Source of the DNA: Phycisphaerales bacterium
GTDB lineage: Bacteria; Planctomycetota; Phycisphaerae; Phycisphaerales; UBA1924
NCBI GenBank assembly: GCA_029260555.1
Contig: JAJDCZ010000024.1
Location: 1-64,000 of the forward strand
DNA length: 64,000 nucleotides
Reading direction: 5' to 3'
A program made the translations under genes and the position numbers. Below, piece after piece: positions 8,644 to 17,735 of the stretch (position 1 is its first letter; each line of letters opens with the position of its first letter). The notes under the pieces were generated by a model. It made no database searches. It worked only from the letters and a program-made list of their open reading frames with translations, and had not been told where the DNA came from.

Positions 8644-10500
8644 TCAGGGAATCGGGAGTATCGCAGCCTGGCACGGCTTTTTTTCCGCTTCAGAGCATAA
8701 GCGCCCTTGGTAGAACCTTTCCAACTCGCCAGCATGAACCTGGATATCTTTGGGCTGTTCAACATTGGCCCGCATGCGCTCAAGAAGCTCAGGTTCCTGC
8801 AAGACTCGCACCAGTTGTCGAGCCAGATCGAACCGATTGTTGCCTTCAAACAGCAGGCCGTTGTGTTCATGGCGGACAAAGTCTGGTATTCCGCCCAGGT
8901 TCGCCCCCAGCACAGGCACGCCACAGGCGAAAAACTCGAAAACGGTCTGAGGAGCGTTGTCCCACCAGACACTGGACACAACACCCAGGTCCTTGCCGCC
9001 ACACATCCAGGGGATGTCTCGATAGGCATAGCCCGTGTTGAACACCAATCTTGCAAGCCGAGGCTCAAGCCTGCGAAAACGCCATTCGATGCTCTGGCCT
9101 TCCAGCGCATTAATGTACAAATCCACCCGGGCAAGGTATTCAGGTGTGAGCAGCTCAAGAGCTTCAGCAAACATCTGCAAGCCCTTGTAATGATTGTTGT
9201 ATCCCATAAATACCAGCCGAATCGGTCTGGGATTGACAGCATCAAACCTCGGCGGATCAAAGTTCAACTCGGCATTCGTCGAGACCACCTGATTGATGCG
9301 TGAACCAATCGTCAGCGTGTCGATCACACTCTCATGGACACCCATTGATACAAACTTGTCGCGCACAAACTTTGAAACCGCCAGCACACCATCACACTCA
9401 CTAAGCATGTTGACCATCGCAACCCGCCTGCGTGCATAGGCATTGGGCTCAGCATCACCCACCGGATCAGGTGCGATCTGGTTTGTGACGGGTTGCCATG
9501 ACTCAGCTTCCGGCGTGAACTCAAATCGATCGTCATTTTCGCGAGCCAGGCTTAGTGTTGTACCGCGATCGTCAGGTTGATCCAGTTTGATGGGTACACT
9601 GACATCATCCACCGAAACCACTCCAGATCCCGGCAGGTCCATGCAGATTTTTACCACATCTTGCCCAGTCGGTTCCAGCTCTTGCAACTGAGCCGGCTCT
9701 TGTGTCTGCTCTGGGATTTGATTTGCCCTTGAACCAAAGACCTGTCTAGTTTTCCCACGAGTTGCACTCAGAACATCACGAATCGCCTTTCTCAAAGACA
9801 CATCAGCAACTGGCGGTGCAGGTTGTGGACTCATGGCGACTACATCTGGGGTTTCTTGTTCGATTTGTTGCTGCGAGGCGTGTTCTTTAAGGAACTGCAT
9901 TGCGCGTTCCTGGCGTTCCAGCCCGGGATCAATCGCATCAACGCAGTTTTCACAGGATTTGCCGCTACAGAAACTTTGGCACAGGCGCGTATGCCCCTGC
10001 ATGAGATAAACCTGCGGGCAGATTGTGTGGTAGTTGTGCAAGCTGTACCAGACTGCGGGCGCCGGGGTCGCGGCTTTAAATGCTTTGATGCAACCAGCTG
10101 TCAGCCCCTCGATGTTGTGCAGATGAACCACATCCGGGCGCACAAGGTTGGTCCACTGGGTGATGCAGCGTTCCAGCTCAGCATCAGCTATCTCAGACTC
10201 AGGTTCAGCAAACTGGAGGAGCGATGGTGCCACCACAGGCGAGTTGAACACCTCAAAGACGCGGATTTTGAACCAGTCTGGATGTCTGCGGATGAAAGGC
10301 CGCCCCACACAAGGCAAAGAACCCGCTGTGGGCATGGGTTGGTCAGGATCCGGGACAAAGGACATACCCGAGCAGAGCCAAATAACATCATGGCCACGCC
10401 TGGTCAGTTCCAGTGCGAGAGCCTGGCAGTAGCCGTTGACCCCCCCGCCGTGGGATGCACCATCCCAGAGTTTTGCCCAGTTGACAAGTACGATCCGCAT
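8644..10500 (-). CDS. Glycosyltransferase family 4 (GT-B fold)
   Basis: A 618-residue sugar transferase, first gene of the three-gene operon. It starts with MRIVLVNWAKLWDG and a Gly-rich loop (SHGGGVNGYCQALALELTRR) of the donor-independent GT4 N-domain. After HLHNIEG and NYHTICPQ comes a Cys cluster (CQSFCSGKSCENC), then about 140 residues that look disordered (Gln, Pro, Glu rich, about 205-345). The C-domain resumes at VLAVSKFVRDKF and carries VFEFFACGVPVLGANLGG, typical of GT4 sugar-nucleotide binding. The shared Cys cluster and insertion link it to the gene at 5087-6883. Substrates unknown; likely makes a cell-surface or exported glycan. Confidence 0.8.
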   Translation of the reverse strand: MRIVLVNWAKLWDGASHGGGVNGYCQALALELTRRGHDVIWLCSGMSFVPDPDQPMPTAGSLPCVGRPFIRRHPDWFKIRVFEVFNSPVVAPSLLQFAEPESEIADAELERCITQWTNLVRPDVVHLHNIEGLTAGCIKAFKAATPAPAVWYSLHNYHTICPQVYLMQGHTRLCQSFCSGKSCENCVDAIDPGLERQERAMQFLKEHASQQQIEQETPDVVAMSPQPAPPVADVSLRKAIRDVLSATRGKTRQVFGSRANQIPEQTQEPAQLQELEPTGQDVVKICMDLPGSGVVSVDDVSVPIKLDQPDDRGTTLSLARENDDRFEFTPEAESWQPVTNQIAPDPVGDAEPNAYARRRVAMVNMLSECDGVLAVSKFVRDKFVSMGVHESVIDTLTIGSRINQVVSTNAELNFDPPRFDAVNPRPIRLVFMGYNNHYKGLQMFAEALELLTPEYLARVDLYINALEGQSIEWRFRRLEPRLARLVFNTGYAYRDIPWMCGGKDLGVVSSVWWDNAPQTVFEFFACGVPVLGANLGGIPDFVRHEHNGLLFEGNNRFDLARQLVRVLQEPELLERMRANVEQPKDIQVHAGELERFYQGRLCSEAEKKPCQAAILPIP

Positions 10501-10572
10501 AACTGGCGAGTATACGCTTGATGAGATGAATAACAGGGTTTGATCGTCAGATCATTGCCCAGGAGGTTCCAC

Positions 10573-11196
10573 ATGATCACGATTGAATGCGATCGCTGCG
10601 AGAAATCCCTGCAGGTGGCTGATGCACTGGCAGGCAGCAAATATGAATGTCCACACTGTGGCGACATGAATCTGGTGCCTGACAAGCCTCAAACCCGGCC
10701 TAAAGACAAAGCTGAGGCTCTGGGGCTGCCTCCGGATTCAGGACAGGAACAGCGGGTCATGCTGGTTCGGCCTGCGATGTTTCGGGCCAGACCGATGCGG
10801 TATTGTGCAATGGTGCTCGGTTTTCTTGCAGGATTGTTCAGCCTTGGCTATGGCATGACCAATGACAAGCCCGTATTGACCTGGCTTGGAATCGCCGTCG
10901 CTGTGATCTGCATGGGCATTTTCATAATCTGGAAGATTTCGACGCTCTCAGCCGCATTGGAGATCACGAACAAACGCACCATCGAGCGTCGGGGACTCTT
11001 GAGCAAGGCCACCAGCGAGGTTGTCCACGACAACATCCGCAATATCCAGATTCATCAATCCTTCTGGGAGAGAATCTTTGGCGTGGGTCAGATCGGGATT
11101 TCTTCAAGCGGGCAGGATGGGATTGAGATTTCCATGAAAAACCTTGCCAAACCCGACCGCATCCGTGAGACTATTGATGCGTATCGCCCATTGTGA
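10573..11196 (+). CDS. Zinc-ribbon protein with membrane-bound bacterial PH domain
   Basis: A 207-residue protein. An N-terminal zinc ribbon (Cys6/Cys9 and Cys26/Cys29) is followed by a linker, two hydrophobic segments (about residues 77-97 and 101-123) and a C-terminal bPH_2-like domain of the YdbT/YdbS type (TNKRTIERRGLL, then IRNIQIHQSFWERIFGVGQI). PH domains of this kind sit at the inner face of the membrane; their job is mostly unknown. An upstream in-frame codon exists, but the start at 10573 has an excellent AGGAGG site 7 nt before it. The gene is divergent from the glycosyltransferase operon. Confidence 0.75.
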   Translation: MITIECDRCEKSLQVADALAGSKYECPHCGDMNLVPDKPQTRPKDKAEALGLPPDSGQEQRVMLVRPAMFRARPMRYCAMVLGFLAGLFSLGYGMTNDKPVLTWLGIAVAVICMGIFIIWKISTLSAALEITNKRTIERRGLLSKATSEVVHDNIRNIQIHQSFWERIFGVGQIGISSSGQDGIEISMKNLAKPDRIRETIDAYRPL

Positions 11197-11305
11197 AGCC
11201 AAATCTTGCCGGATCGGTACAGATGAGTGCATGCTTCTGAAGCTATGGGCTTGACTGGATCGGCTTTAGGGTCGATGATCTGGCGGCAAAGCCGGGTTTT
11301 GTCCG

Positions 11306-11680
11306 ATGAATGTGCAATCGGGGAGCCTTGCTGGGAATCTGGTTATGGCATGGATGCATAAACTGCGACTTCGCGTACTGGCGGTTCTGGTTGGTGCGGG
11401 GCTGTGCGTGCTGGCACTGGTGTCATGGGCAGCCTTGCCCGTCTGGCCCGTGATTGGGGTGGCTCTGGCGACAGCTGCGATGGTGGTCAACACCATGACC
11501 CACAAACTGGCTCAGCCGGCGTGCATGAGCTGTGGCAAGAACCTCACAGGCGAACCCATCGGACTGTATGGCATCATCTGCCCGGATTGTGGTGCCATCA
11601 CGCAGAGTTCGATGCTTCCAGAGCCGATGGATCTTGCCCACAATGACCAGGCTGATACCGATGACCAGTCCAGTGCTTGA
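11306..11680 (+). CDS. Small membrane protein with C-terminal zinc ribbon
   Basis: A 124-residue hypothetical protein. Two hydrophobic stretches form a hairpin in the membrane (about residues 22-45 and 47-66). A zinc ribbon follows, with Cys74/Cys77 (CMSCGKNLTG) and Cys91/Cys94 (CPDCG), then an acidic tail. The ribbon resembles that of the protein at 1235-1756. It lies 109 nt after the PH-domain gene on the same strand and could be co-transcribed with it. No function is known. The start is the first in-frame ATG; MAWMHKL at residue 14 is an alternative. Confidence 0.6.
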   Translation: MNVQSGSLAGNLVMAWMHKLRLRVLAVLVGAGLCVLALVSWAALPVWPVIGVALATAAMVVNTMTHKLAQPACMSCGKNLTGEPIGLYGIICPDCGAITQSSMLPEPMDLAHNDQADTDDQSSA

Positions 11681-11723
11681 TCTGGGTTTGAATCTGCAAG
11701 AAAGCTGATGCTGTAAACAAAAA

Positions 11724-11747
11724 ACCACCCCGCATGTGCGAGGTGGT
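11724..11747 (-). terminator. Rho-independent terminator of tig
   Basis: A 10-bp stem with one mismatch and the loop ATGT; read on the minus strand it is followed by TTTTTTGTTT, a good uridine tract. It lies 37 nt beyond the trigger factor stop. On the plus strand it is followed only by GTTCTTT, so it may also help stop transcription from the gene at 11306-11680. Confidence 0.8.
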
Positions 11748-11783
11748 GTTCTTTGGTGTCAAATGATGATCAGGGCTTTTGAT

Positions 11784-13163
11784 TCAGCCTTTTTGCTGTT
11801 CCATGAACTCGTGGAACTCGATGGAGGGCAGCTCGGAGATATCTGCTTTTGAGAGCACTGCGTCCAGAGCCTTGTGCTCACGGATCTGCTGGAAGATTGA
11901 GCTGATACGGTTGTTTTTGATGAGTTCCTGGCGAAGCTGCTCGGGGCGCTGGTTGGATTCGAAGGCGATCTGAGCGATTCGGCCATTGATTTCGGCTTCG
12001 TCGACCTTGATGTCCAGATCCTCAGCGACCTTGTTGAGAATGAAGAACATTTTGAGTTCTTTGCCTGCAGCTTCCTGTGAAGCACTGCGAAGCTCAGCGA
12101 TGTGCTCTTCGATCTCGTTGGCAGGTACGCCTCGGTGCATCAGCTCCATGCGCCTTCGCTCAAGCGTGCGGGCAGCCTGCTGGGCGGTTGCTCGCTCAGG
12201 CATTTCCATGGTGGTGTTTTCGAGCAGATAGTTGGTCAGCGTTGAACGCATGGCAGCCTGCTGTTCAACCAACGCCCGCTGCTCGAGCCTGGATTTGGCA
12301 GTTTCCTTGAGCTGGTCGGCATTTTCCATGCCATACATGGTGGCGAGGGTATCGATTTCAGCGGGAACGATGCGATCAACGCGATCAATCTTGTACGCGA
12401 TGGTGGCATTGACGCCACGCAGTTCTTCGATTTCGTGATTTTCCGGGCCTGTGACTTTGATGGAAATTTCATTACCGGGCTTGGGCGAGCCGATTTGTTT
12501 GCCCAGATCGTCGACCATGACGCCGAGGATCATGCCTTTGCCTTTTTTGTCTTTGGGAGGCACCTGGACCACAGCACCGTTGATGTTGTAGAACTCTTTG
12601 TCCCCCTTGTCAGCGGTCATCACGGCAAGGCCTGTGACATAATCGCCGGGCTGGGCCTGGTCTTCTTCTTCGAGGGAGCCTTCGTTGACACAGAGTTTTT
12701 CAAGCTCATTATCTACGGTGCTCTCACCGACTTCGATGACGGGTTTTTCAACCTTGATGCCATCCAGGCTTGGGAGGTCAAACTCGGGAAGAACTTCGAC
12801 TTCGATTTCAAAGCTCAGAGGCTTGCCCTCTTCGATTTTAAGACCTGCCAGGGTTTCGCCGGAGGGTTCGCCGATGACTTTGAGCTTGTTTTCTTCAATC
12901 GCAGCGGTGTAGGCACTGGCGATGAGCTCCTGTTTGGCATCTTCGCGGATGGTTGAGCCAAAACGCTTTTCGATGAGACCTGCAGGGGCACGGCCCTTTC
13001 GAAAGCCTGGCAGAGCGGCTTCGACAGCGATGGTCTCCAGCGAATCGTTGATTTTGGTCGCAACGGTTTCAGCGGGGATGGTGATCGAGATTTTCTTTCG
13101 GCTGGGACCAGCATCCTCAATGGATACAGTGTTGGTCAGCTCCTGGGTGGCGCTGTCGGACAT
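11784..13163 (-). CDS. tig: Trigger factor
   Basis: Ribosome-bound chaperone that meets nascent chains at the tunnel exit and has peptidyl-prolyl isomerase activity in many bacteria. At 459 residues it is near the family length. The ribosome-docking signature GFRKGRAP is at residues 53-60 in the N-terminal domain. The middle region (about 165-260) corresponds to the FKBP-like domain but is poorly conserved, and the C-terminal helical arms follow. An AAGGAG site 8 nt before the ATG fixes the start, and a clear terminator follows the gene. It appears to be transcribed alone; clpP and clpX, frequent neighbours of tig, are not here. Confidence 0.92.
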   Translation of the reverse strand: MSDSATQELTNTVSIEDAGPSRKKISITIPAETVATKINDSLETIAVEAALPGFRKGRAPAGLIEKRFGSTIREDAKQELIASAYTAAIEENKLKVIGEPSGETLAGLKIEEGKPLSFEIEVEVLPEFDLPSLDGIKVEKPVIEVGESTVDNELEKLCVNEGSLEEEDQAQPGDYVTGLAVMTADKGDKEFYNINGAVVQVPPKDKKGKGMILGVMVDDLGKQIGSPKPGNEISIKVTGPENHEIEELRGVNATIAYKIDRVDRIVPAEIDTLATMYGMENADQLKETAKSRLEQRALVEQQAAMRSTLTNYLLENTTMEMPERATAQQAARTLERRRMELMHRGVPANEIEEHIAELRSASQEAAGKELKMFFILNKVAEDLDIKVDEAEINGRIAQIAFESNQRPEQLRQELIKNNRISSIFQQIREHKALDAVLSKADISELPSIEFHEFMEQQKG

Positions 13164-13331
13164 TTCGGTATTCTCCTTGGAACCGGGGCGGCACAGGCCG
13201 CGTCTCTTGAGGGGAATAGTGTAGGTTCCATGAACGCTCAGGCAATCGGCATGTTGGGTGGTTTGGTTAAGTGGAATGAAATAGATGCTGGGTGGGACGG
13301 GGGCAATTGGCTGGCTAAACTGGTGCCATTG

Positions 13332-13415
13332 GCCGGAGTGGCGGAACTGGCAGACGCGGTGGATTCAAAATCCACTGGGGTAACACCCTTGGGGGTTCGA
13401 GTCCCCCCTCCGGTA
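13332..13415 (+). tRNA. tRNA-Leu (anticodon CAA)
   Basis: An 84-nt type II tRNA. The acceptor stem GCCGGAG pairs with CTCCGGT, the anticodon stem GTGGA/TCCAC encloses TTCAAAA with anticodon CAA, a long variable arm is present, and the T-arm is GGGGG-TTCGAGT-CCCCC. The discriminator base is A, as expected for Leu. The 3' CCA is not encoded (TTG follows), so it must be added by the nucleotidyltransferase. It reads UUG codons. Confidence 0.95.
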
Positions 13416-13788
13416 TTGGCGGGTTGCTGAGCAAAATAGCTGTGGCGTGTATGAATCTGGGCGGGGCAGGATGCCTTTGGTCATCCTTGGGGGTGATTGG
13501 GTGAGCGGGGCGAAGATGGGGGGAACCGACCAGGTTTATGGAGCGAATGTACATGTTGATGCTTGCGTTCTACGCATTTTAAAGGGCATTCATTATCGGG
13601 CTGATTGGGGCATCGCTCTCGGGAGGTGCTTGAGTCGTGATGTTGCAGCGTCGATGATGCGGAGGAGTCCATTACGAGCTGTCGATTGTGATGTGCATCG
13701 GCAGACTCAAATTATGGTTCTTGTGCAAGGCGAGATGTGAAGCTTTGGACGGGCTATCGAATCAAGTGAGGCTTGGTCTGTTGTGAAT
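13416..13788. other. Intergenic region after the tRNA
   Basis: No gene is supported. A 97-codon frame (13447-13740) lacks a ribosome-binding site and has no family-like features. The promoter for the secreted sugar-dehydrogenase-like gene should lie here but was not located. Confidence 0.4.
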
Positions 13789-15135
13789 ATGCGAAGATTA
13801 ACGGGTGGGATGTGGGCACTATTTGCGGGTGCTTTGTGTGGAATGTCAGCGCTGGCTCAGCCTGCTTTGACATCCACGCTGGTGGTTTCCGGGCTTGAAA
13901 GGCCGATTTTTGTGACACATTCATATGGTGTGGGTGGGTTTGATCGGATTTTTGTGCTCGAGAAAAGGGGTCGAATCCGTGTGGTTCGAGATGGGAACCT
14001 GCTTGCTTCGCCGTTTCTTGATATTGACGCTCTGGTTGGTGGCGGCACGGTTGATTTCAGCGAGCGTGGGCTGCTGGGGCTGGCGTTTCACCCTGACTAT
14101 GCCAACAACGGCAAGTTTTATGTGAACTACACCAATAACTCGGGAAACACCATGATCGTTGAGTATCAGGTTTCTGCCAATCCTGATGTTGCAGATGCAG
14201 GCTCAGCACGAATCATGATGGTTATTTCCCAGCCTTTTGCAAACCATAATGGCGGGTGGCTTGGCTTTGGACCTGATGGATACATGTATATTGCTACTGG
14301 CGATGGGGGCGATGCCAATGATCCGGGGAATCGCGCTCAGGATATCACCGGGCAGCTGCTGGGCAAGATGCTGCGCATTGATGTTGATGCCAGAAATGGA
14401 CCAACCGGGCAGTATGGCAACCCCATTGACAACCCATTTGTGGGCGTTGCGGGAGATGACGAGATCTGGGCGTATGGGCTTCGCAATCCGTGGAGGCCTT
14501 CGTTTGATCGTGAAACGGGCGATCTCTGGATTGCGGATGTCGGCCAGGATGTATGGGAAGAGATTAGTTTTCAGCCTGCGGACAGCACTGGCGGCGAGAA
14601 CTACGGCTGGCGCTGCTATGAGGGGAACCATGACTTTAACACCACGGGTTGTGCTGCGATGAGCACGATGGTGTTTCCGGTGCATGAGTACAGCCACAGC
14701 ACGGGATGTTCGATTACGGGTGGGTATGTGTATCGAGGGTGTGCGATCCCAGGCCTGCGGGGAACCTACTTCTTTGCAGACTTTTGCTTCCGCACTATCT
14801 GGAGCTTTGAAGGCTCTGGCGTGTCGGATTTCACTGATCGCACAGCAGAACTGGCCCCAGGTGGCGGGTTGACAATTGCAACCATTTCATCTTTTGGAGA
14901 AGATGCTGCCGGTGAGCTGTACATTTGTGATCAAAATGGTGGTGAGATTTTCAAGATTGTGCCTGAATGTCGTATCGATTACTCCGGCGATGGCATCGTT
15001 GATGTGCTCGACTTTTTTGGGTTCGTCGCGGCGTTTGATGCTGTTGATTGCAGTTCAGATTTGACTGGGAACAACATTGTTGATGTTCTTGATTTTTTCG
15101 AGTTCATCACTCAGTTCAATCAGGGTTGCCCGTAG
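13789..15135 (+). CDS. Secreted PQQ-type sugar dehydrogenase-like beta-propeller with dockerin-like tail
   Basis: About 448 residues. A signal peptide (cleavage near SALAQ) is followed by a GSDH / soluble aldose sugar dehydrogenase propeller: LERPIFVTH, RIRVV, ERGLLGLAFHPDY, GWLGFGPDGYMYIATGDGG, QLLGKMLRIDVD and AYGLRNPWRPSFD. Such enzymes use PQQ and Ca2+ in the periplasm, but the family also has members with no shown activity. The last ~55 residues hold two Ca2+-loop-like repeats (DYSGDGIVDVLDFFGFV and DLTGNNIVDVLDFFEFI), a planctomycete dockerin-like module also seen at the end of the protein at 19215-20687. A GTG six bases upstream is an alternative start; no clear ribosome-binding site decides. 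Confidence 0.78.
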   Translation: MRRLTGGMWALFAGALCGMSALAQPALTSTLVVSGLERPIFVTHSYGVGGFDRIFVLEKRGRIRVVRDGNLLASPFLDIDALVGGGTVDFSERGLLGLAFHPDYANNGKFYVNYTNNSGNTMIVEYQVSANPDVADAGSARIMMVISQPFANHNGGWLGFGPDGYMYIATGDGGDANDPGNRAQDITGQLLGKMLRIDVDARNGPTGQYGNPIDNPFVGVAGDDEIWAYGLRNPWRPSFDRETGDLWIADVGQDVWEEISFQPADSTGGENYGWRCYEGNHDFNTTGCAAMSTMVFPVHEYSHSTGCSITGGYVYRGCAIPGLRGTYFFADFCFRTIWSFEGSGVSDFTDRTAELAPGGGLTIATISSFGEDAAGELYICDQNGGEIFKIVPECRIDYSGDGIVDVLDFFGFVAAFDAVDCSSDLTGNNIVDVLDFFEFITQFNQGCP

Positions 15136-15348
15136 GAATCACGAAGAAAGCTTGTGCCGAGCAAATACCGAGTGTTCATGCTGACAAACGCCCACCAGCA
15201 TGACAGGTGGTATTCATGCGCCAATATGGTCTCGTTTGGATCATGTTGTAGTGGAGCTGGAAGTCGCTGTGTGCTGCCTGCTGGGGCAACAGTTATGGCC
15301 AATCTGGTGATATCTGGCCGAAAAAACTGAACAAGGGGCATCTTCTGC

Positions 15349-15378
15349 TTGTATTGAATGTATAGATGGTGTTATACT
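15349..15378 (+). promoter_or_regulatory. Sigma-70-like promoter
   Basis: TTGTAT (15349-15354), an 18-nt spacer and TATACT (15373-15378) make a good vegetative promoter. Transcription would begin near 15385, ahead of the pseudopilin gene, and could drive the compact run of genes up to 20687. It also argues against translation starting at the in-frame GTG at 15383. Confidence 0.5.
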
Positions 15379-15454
15379 GTGGGTGCTTCTTGCTGGATGC
15401 TGTGTTTTAGGGATGATTTTTGCATCATGTGGGGGAGCGATCAGGACTCAACGC

Positions 15455-16237
15455 TTGAGCCAGAGCAAGTCGAATCAGGTTTTGCGTGGGTACACGCTCG
15501 TTGAGCTGCTGGTTACGATTGCCATTGTTGCAGCCTTGATGACAATCATTTTGCCTTCGATTTCAGGTGTGATAAAATCTGGCCGGCAGATGCGATGCCA
15601 AGCGGGGATGCGATCGGTCACATTTGATTTTTTGATCTTTGCTGATGACCAATTGCACGGCAACAGGGGCGAGGATGACGCGATCAGTTCGCGGTATTTC
15701 CGGCTTGAGACATTTCAGGAATCTGAATACGGGCTTGACGAGTTCTGGCGCTGGCCCAATGAGGTGGTGCATTCTCAGACAGCATCTGACAAGGAAGACC
15801 TGATGCGATGCCCAGAGGAGCGGGGCGATGTGGCACTGAGAAAGAATCTACCTTGTGGTGCATCAGGTGCGGTTTCACCGCCTGAAAATGTTTCGTATGG
15901 GTTTAATCTGAGGCTTCACCGTGCTGAGCGTCGAGACAGCAATGGCGTACTCAGGCTGATGCAAACCAGACTGACTGAATTGATCAAGGATGAGCAGGCA
16001 TCAACGCCTTTGTTCTGGGATGTGGATGGGGCGGTTGCTGAGAGCAAGGGTGTCGTGCCTGTGTTTTCTGCCCCGTCGATTCGAAGCCTTGGCCCAATCG
16101 GAACTGATCGGTTCTGGTTTCCATCAACAAGGCATCAGGGAGCGACGAATGTGGCGTTTATGGGGGGGCATGTTCTGAGTTCGACGGATCCTGCTGGTGA
16201 ACGAGGTTGGCGCTGGGAATATCAGCCCCCACGATGA
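15455..16237 (+). CDS. Prepilin-type N-methylation protein (pseudopilin)
   Basis: A 260-residue pseudopilin. The type III leader ends in RG before YTLVELLVTIAIVAALM, giving the conserved Glu5 and a hydrophobic helix. Near the C-terminus, RHQGATNVAFMGGHV matches the signature of the large pilin-like family expanded in planctomycetes (H-X9-DG type). The start was set at TTG 15455 because AGGA lies 8 nt upstream and it gives a short 12-residue leader; in-frame starts exist at 15383 (GTG) and 15413 (ATG), but the first would lie before the likely transcription start. It is followed within 13 nt by the sensor kinase gene and may be exported by the machine encoded at 45-54 kb (inference). Confidence 0.72.
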   Translation: MSQSKSNQVLRGYTLVELLVTIAIVAALMTIILPSISGVIKSGRQMRCQAGMRSVTFDFLIFADDQLHGNRGEDDAISSRYFRLETFQESEYGLDEFWRWPNEVVHSQTASDKEDLMRCPEERGDVALRKNLPCGASGAVSPPENVSYGFNLRLHRAERRDSNGVLRLMQTRLTELIKDEQASTPLFWDVDGAVAESKGVVPVFSAPSIRSLGPIGTDRFWFPSTRHQGATNVAFMGGHVLSSTDPAGERGWRWEYQPPR

Positions 16238-16250
16238 ACGGGTGCTGTTC

Positions 16251-17735
16251 ATGTCATTAAGGCTCAAGTTTGGTGTTCTGCTGGTGCTTCTCAGTGCTGT
16301 GGTTCTGGCGACGCTGGGAGCTGCGGGCTGGAGTGTAGCGATACTTGAAAAATCGTTTGCTGAACCTCTGGCTTACATTCAGGAAGTGCTGGGCGAACTT
16401 CGCACGCTGCAGCGTGTGGCACTTGATGAGCGTGTTCTTCTTGAGGGCCAGGGTGCTGAGGATGCTCAGAAGCGGTTTACGGAACTTGCAACACTGGGAG
16501 CAAGTTTGATTGAGGATTTTGAATCAAACCGTTCGCGGTATGTGCGCATCGGGCAAGGCACCACTCGCAACCTTCATGAGAGATTGAATCGGGCAAACGA
16601 GCTGGGATCTCGATGGTTGAGCGCACAATCCGTTGCAGACAGGGACGAAGCGATTGAACTGCTGGGCTCAGTTTCAACACTGATCAGCGAGATGCAGGAC
16701 CGGGCGATCGATGATGTGCATGTTGCGATCGTTCATGGCCAGACCATTCGTAAACGCATTCAGCTGCTTTTGCTGACATCAGTGGCGATAGTGATTCTGG
16801 TTGGCTTGCTTGGATTTGCCCTGATTCGTCGCTGGGTCATGCAGCCTGTTGCGGAACTGCGCATCGCGGCTGGCCGAATAGGCATGGGTGAGTTTTCTCA
16901 TCGGATTCCGGTGAAAGGGCACGATGAGATCGCATCGCTGAGCCGCGAGGTGAATCACATGGCTGAAACGGTGGCCTTGCTCCAGGAACAGCGCGTTGAG
17001 CAGGAGCGATTGGCAGCGATTGGCGAGTTGGTGCGTCGAGTTGCCCATAATGTGCGAAATCCGCTTGCGGGTATCCGAAGTCTGGCAGAGTTGACACGAA
17101 ACGAGCTTGATTCAGAGACGGAGGTGCATGAGCATCAAAGCCGAATCATTCAGACCGTGGACCGATTTGATGCCTGGCTTGGGGATCTGCTGAGCGCGTC
17201 AAGGCCTGTGGAGATCGTTCCAACGCGAACAGAGGTTCGCTCATGGCTTGAGCAAGTTCGCCTGGGCGTGACCTCGCTTGCAGGTGCCAAAAATGTTGAG
17301 ATTGTGCTGAAGACGGAAAGTGGCCCAGAACGGGCAAGATTTGATCCACGGCATATGGAGCAGGCAGTTGTTGCTATCTTGACAAACGCTGTGCAGGTAT
17401 CGCCTGCAGGCTCGCCGGTGGTTATTGAAACCAGAACGGGTGCGGGAAACTGGATGATTTTGATTCAGGATGCCGGGCCAGGTGTGCCAGAGGAGATCAA
17501 GGAAGACATATTCAAGCCTTACTTTACAACCCGGCGCGATGGGACAGGAATCGGGCTTGCGGTGGCTCGACGAGTCATCGAGCAGCATGGTGGGAGCATT
17601 GAAGTACGATCTGGAGATGCTGGGGCGCACAACACAGGCACAATGTTCGTAGTTCGTTTACCACTGGACACAGCGGGAAAAATACAGGATAATAATGTGA
17701 GCGGAGTGATTAATGTCCAGAATACTCATCATTGA
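16251..17735 (+). CDS. Sensor histidine kinase (HAMP, NtrB-like kinase core)
   Basis: A 494-residue membrane sensor kinase. TM1 is at about residues 8-30, a periplasmic helical region spans 31-170 and TM2 is at about 172-194. A HAMP linker (about 195-248) leads to the HisKA domain with phospho-acceptor His266 in RRVAHNVRNPLAG. The ATPase domain has the N box (AILTNAVQVSP), G1 (DAGPGVP), F box (KPYFTTRRDGTG) and G2 (GIGLAVARRV). The HNxRNPL form of the H box resembles NtrB/AtoS-type kinases. The ATG at 16251 avoids overlap with the pseudopilin gene; a longer frame from 16197 overlaps it. It overlaps the regulator gene by 23 nt, so the two are a cognate pair. Confidence 0.88.
   Translation: MSLRLKFGVLLVLLSAVVLATLGAAGWSVAILEKSFAEPLAYIQEVLGELRTLQRVALDERVLLEGQGAEDAQKRFTELATLGASLIEDFESNRSRYVRIGQGTTRNLHERLNRANELGSRWLSAQSVADRDEAIELLGSVSTLISEMQDRAIDDVHVAIVHGQTIRKRIQLLLLTSVAIVILVGLLGFALIRRWVMQPVAELRIAAGRIGMGEFSHRIPVKGHDEIASLSREVNHMAETVALLQEQRVEQERLAAIGELVRRVAHNVRNPLAGIRSLAELTRNELDSETEVHEHQSRIIQTVDRFDAWLGDLLSASRPVEIVPTRTEVRSWLEQVRLGVTSLAGAKNVEIVLKTESGPERARFDPRHMEQAVVAILTNAVQVSPAGSPVVIETRTGAGNWMILIQDAGPGVPEEIKEDIFKPYFTTRRDGTGIGLAVARRVIEQHGGSIEVRSGDAGAHNTGTMFVVRLPLDTAGKIQDNNVSGVINVQNTHH

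Noticed and set aside
13447-13740. 97-codon plus-strand frame after the tRNA
   Set aside because: No ribosome-binding site and no protein-like pattern; probably chance.
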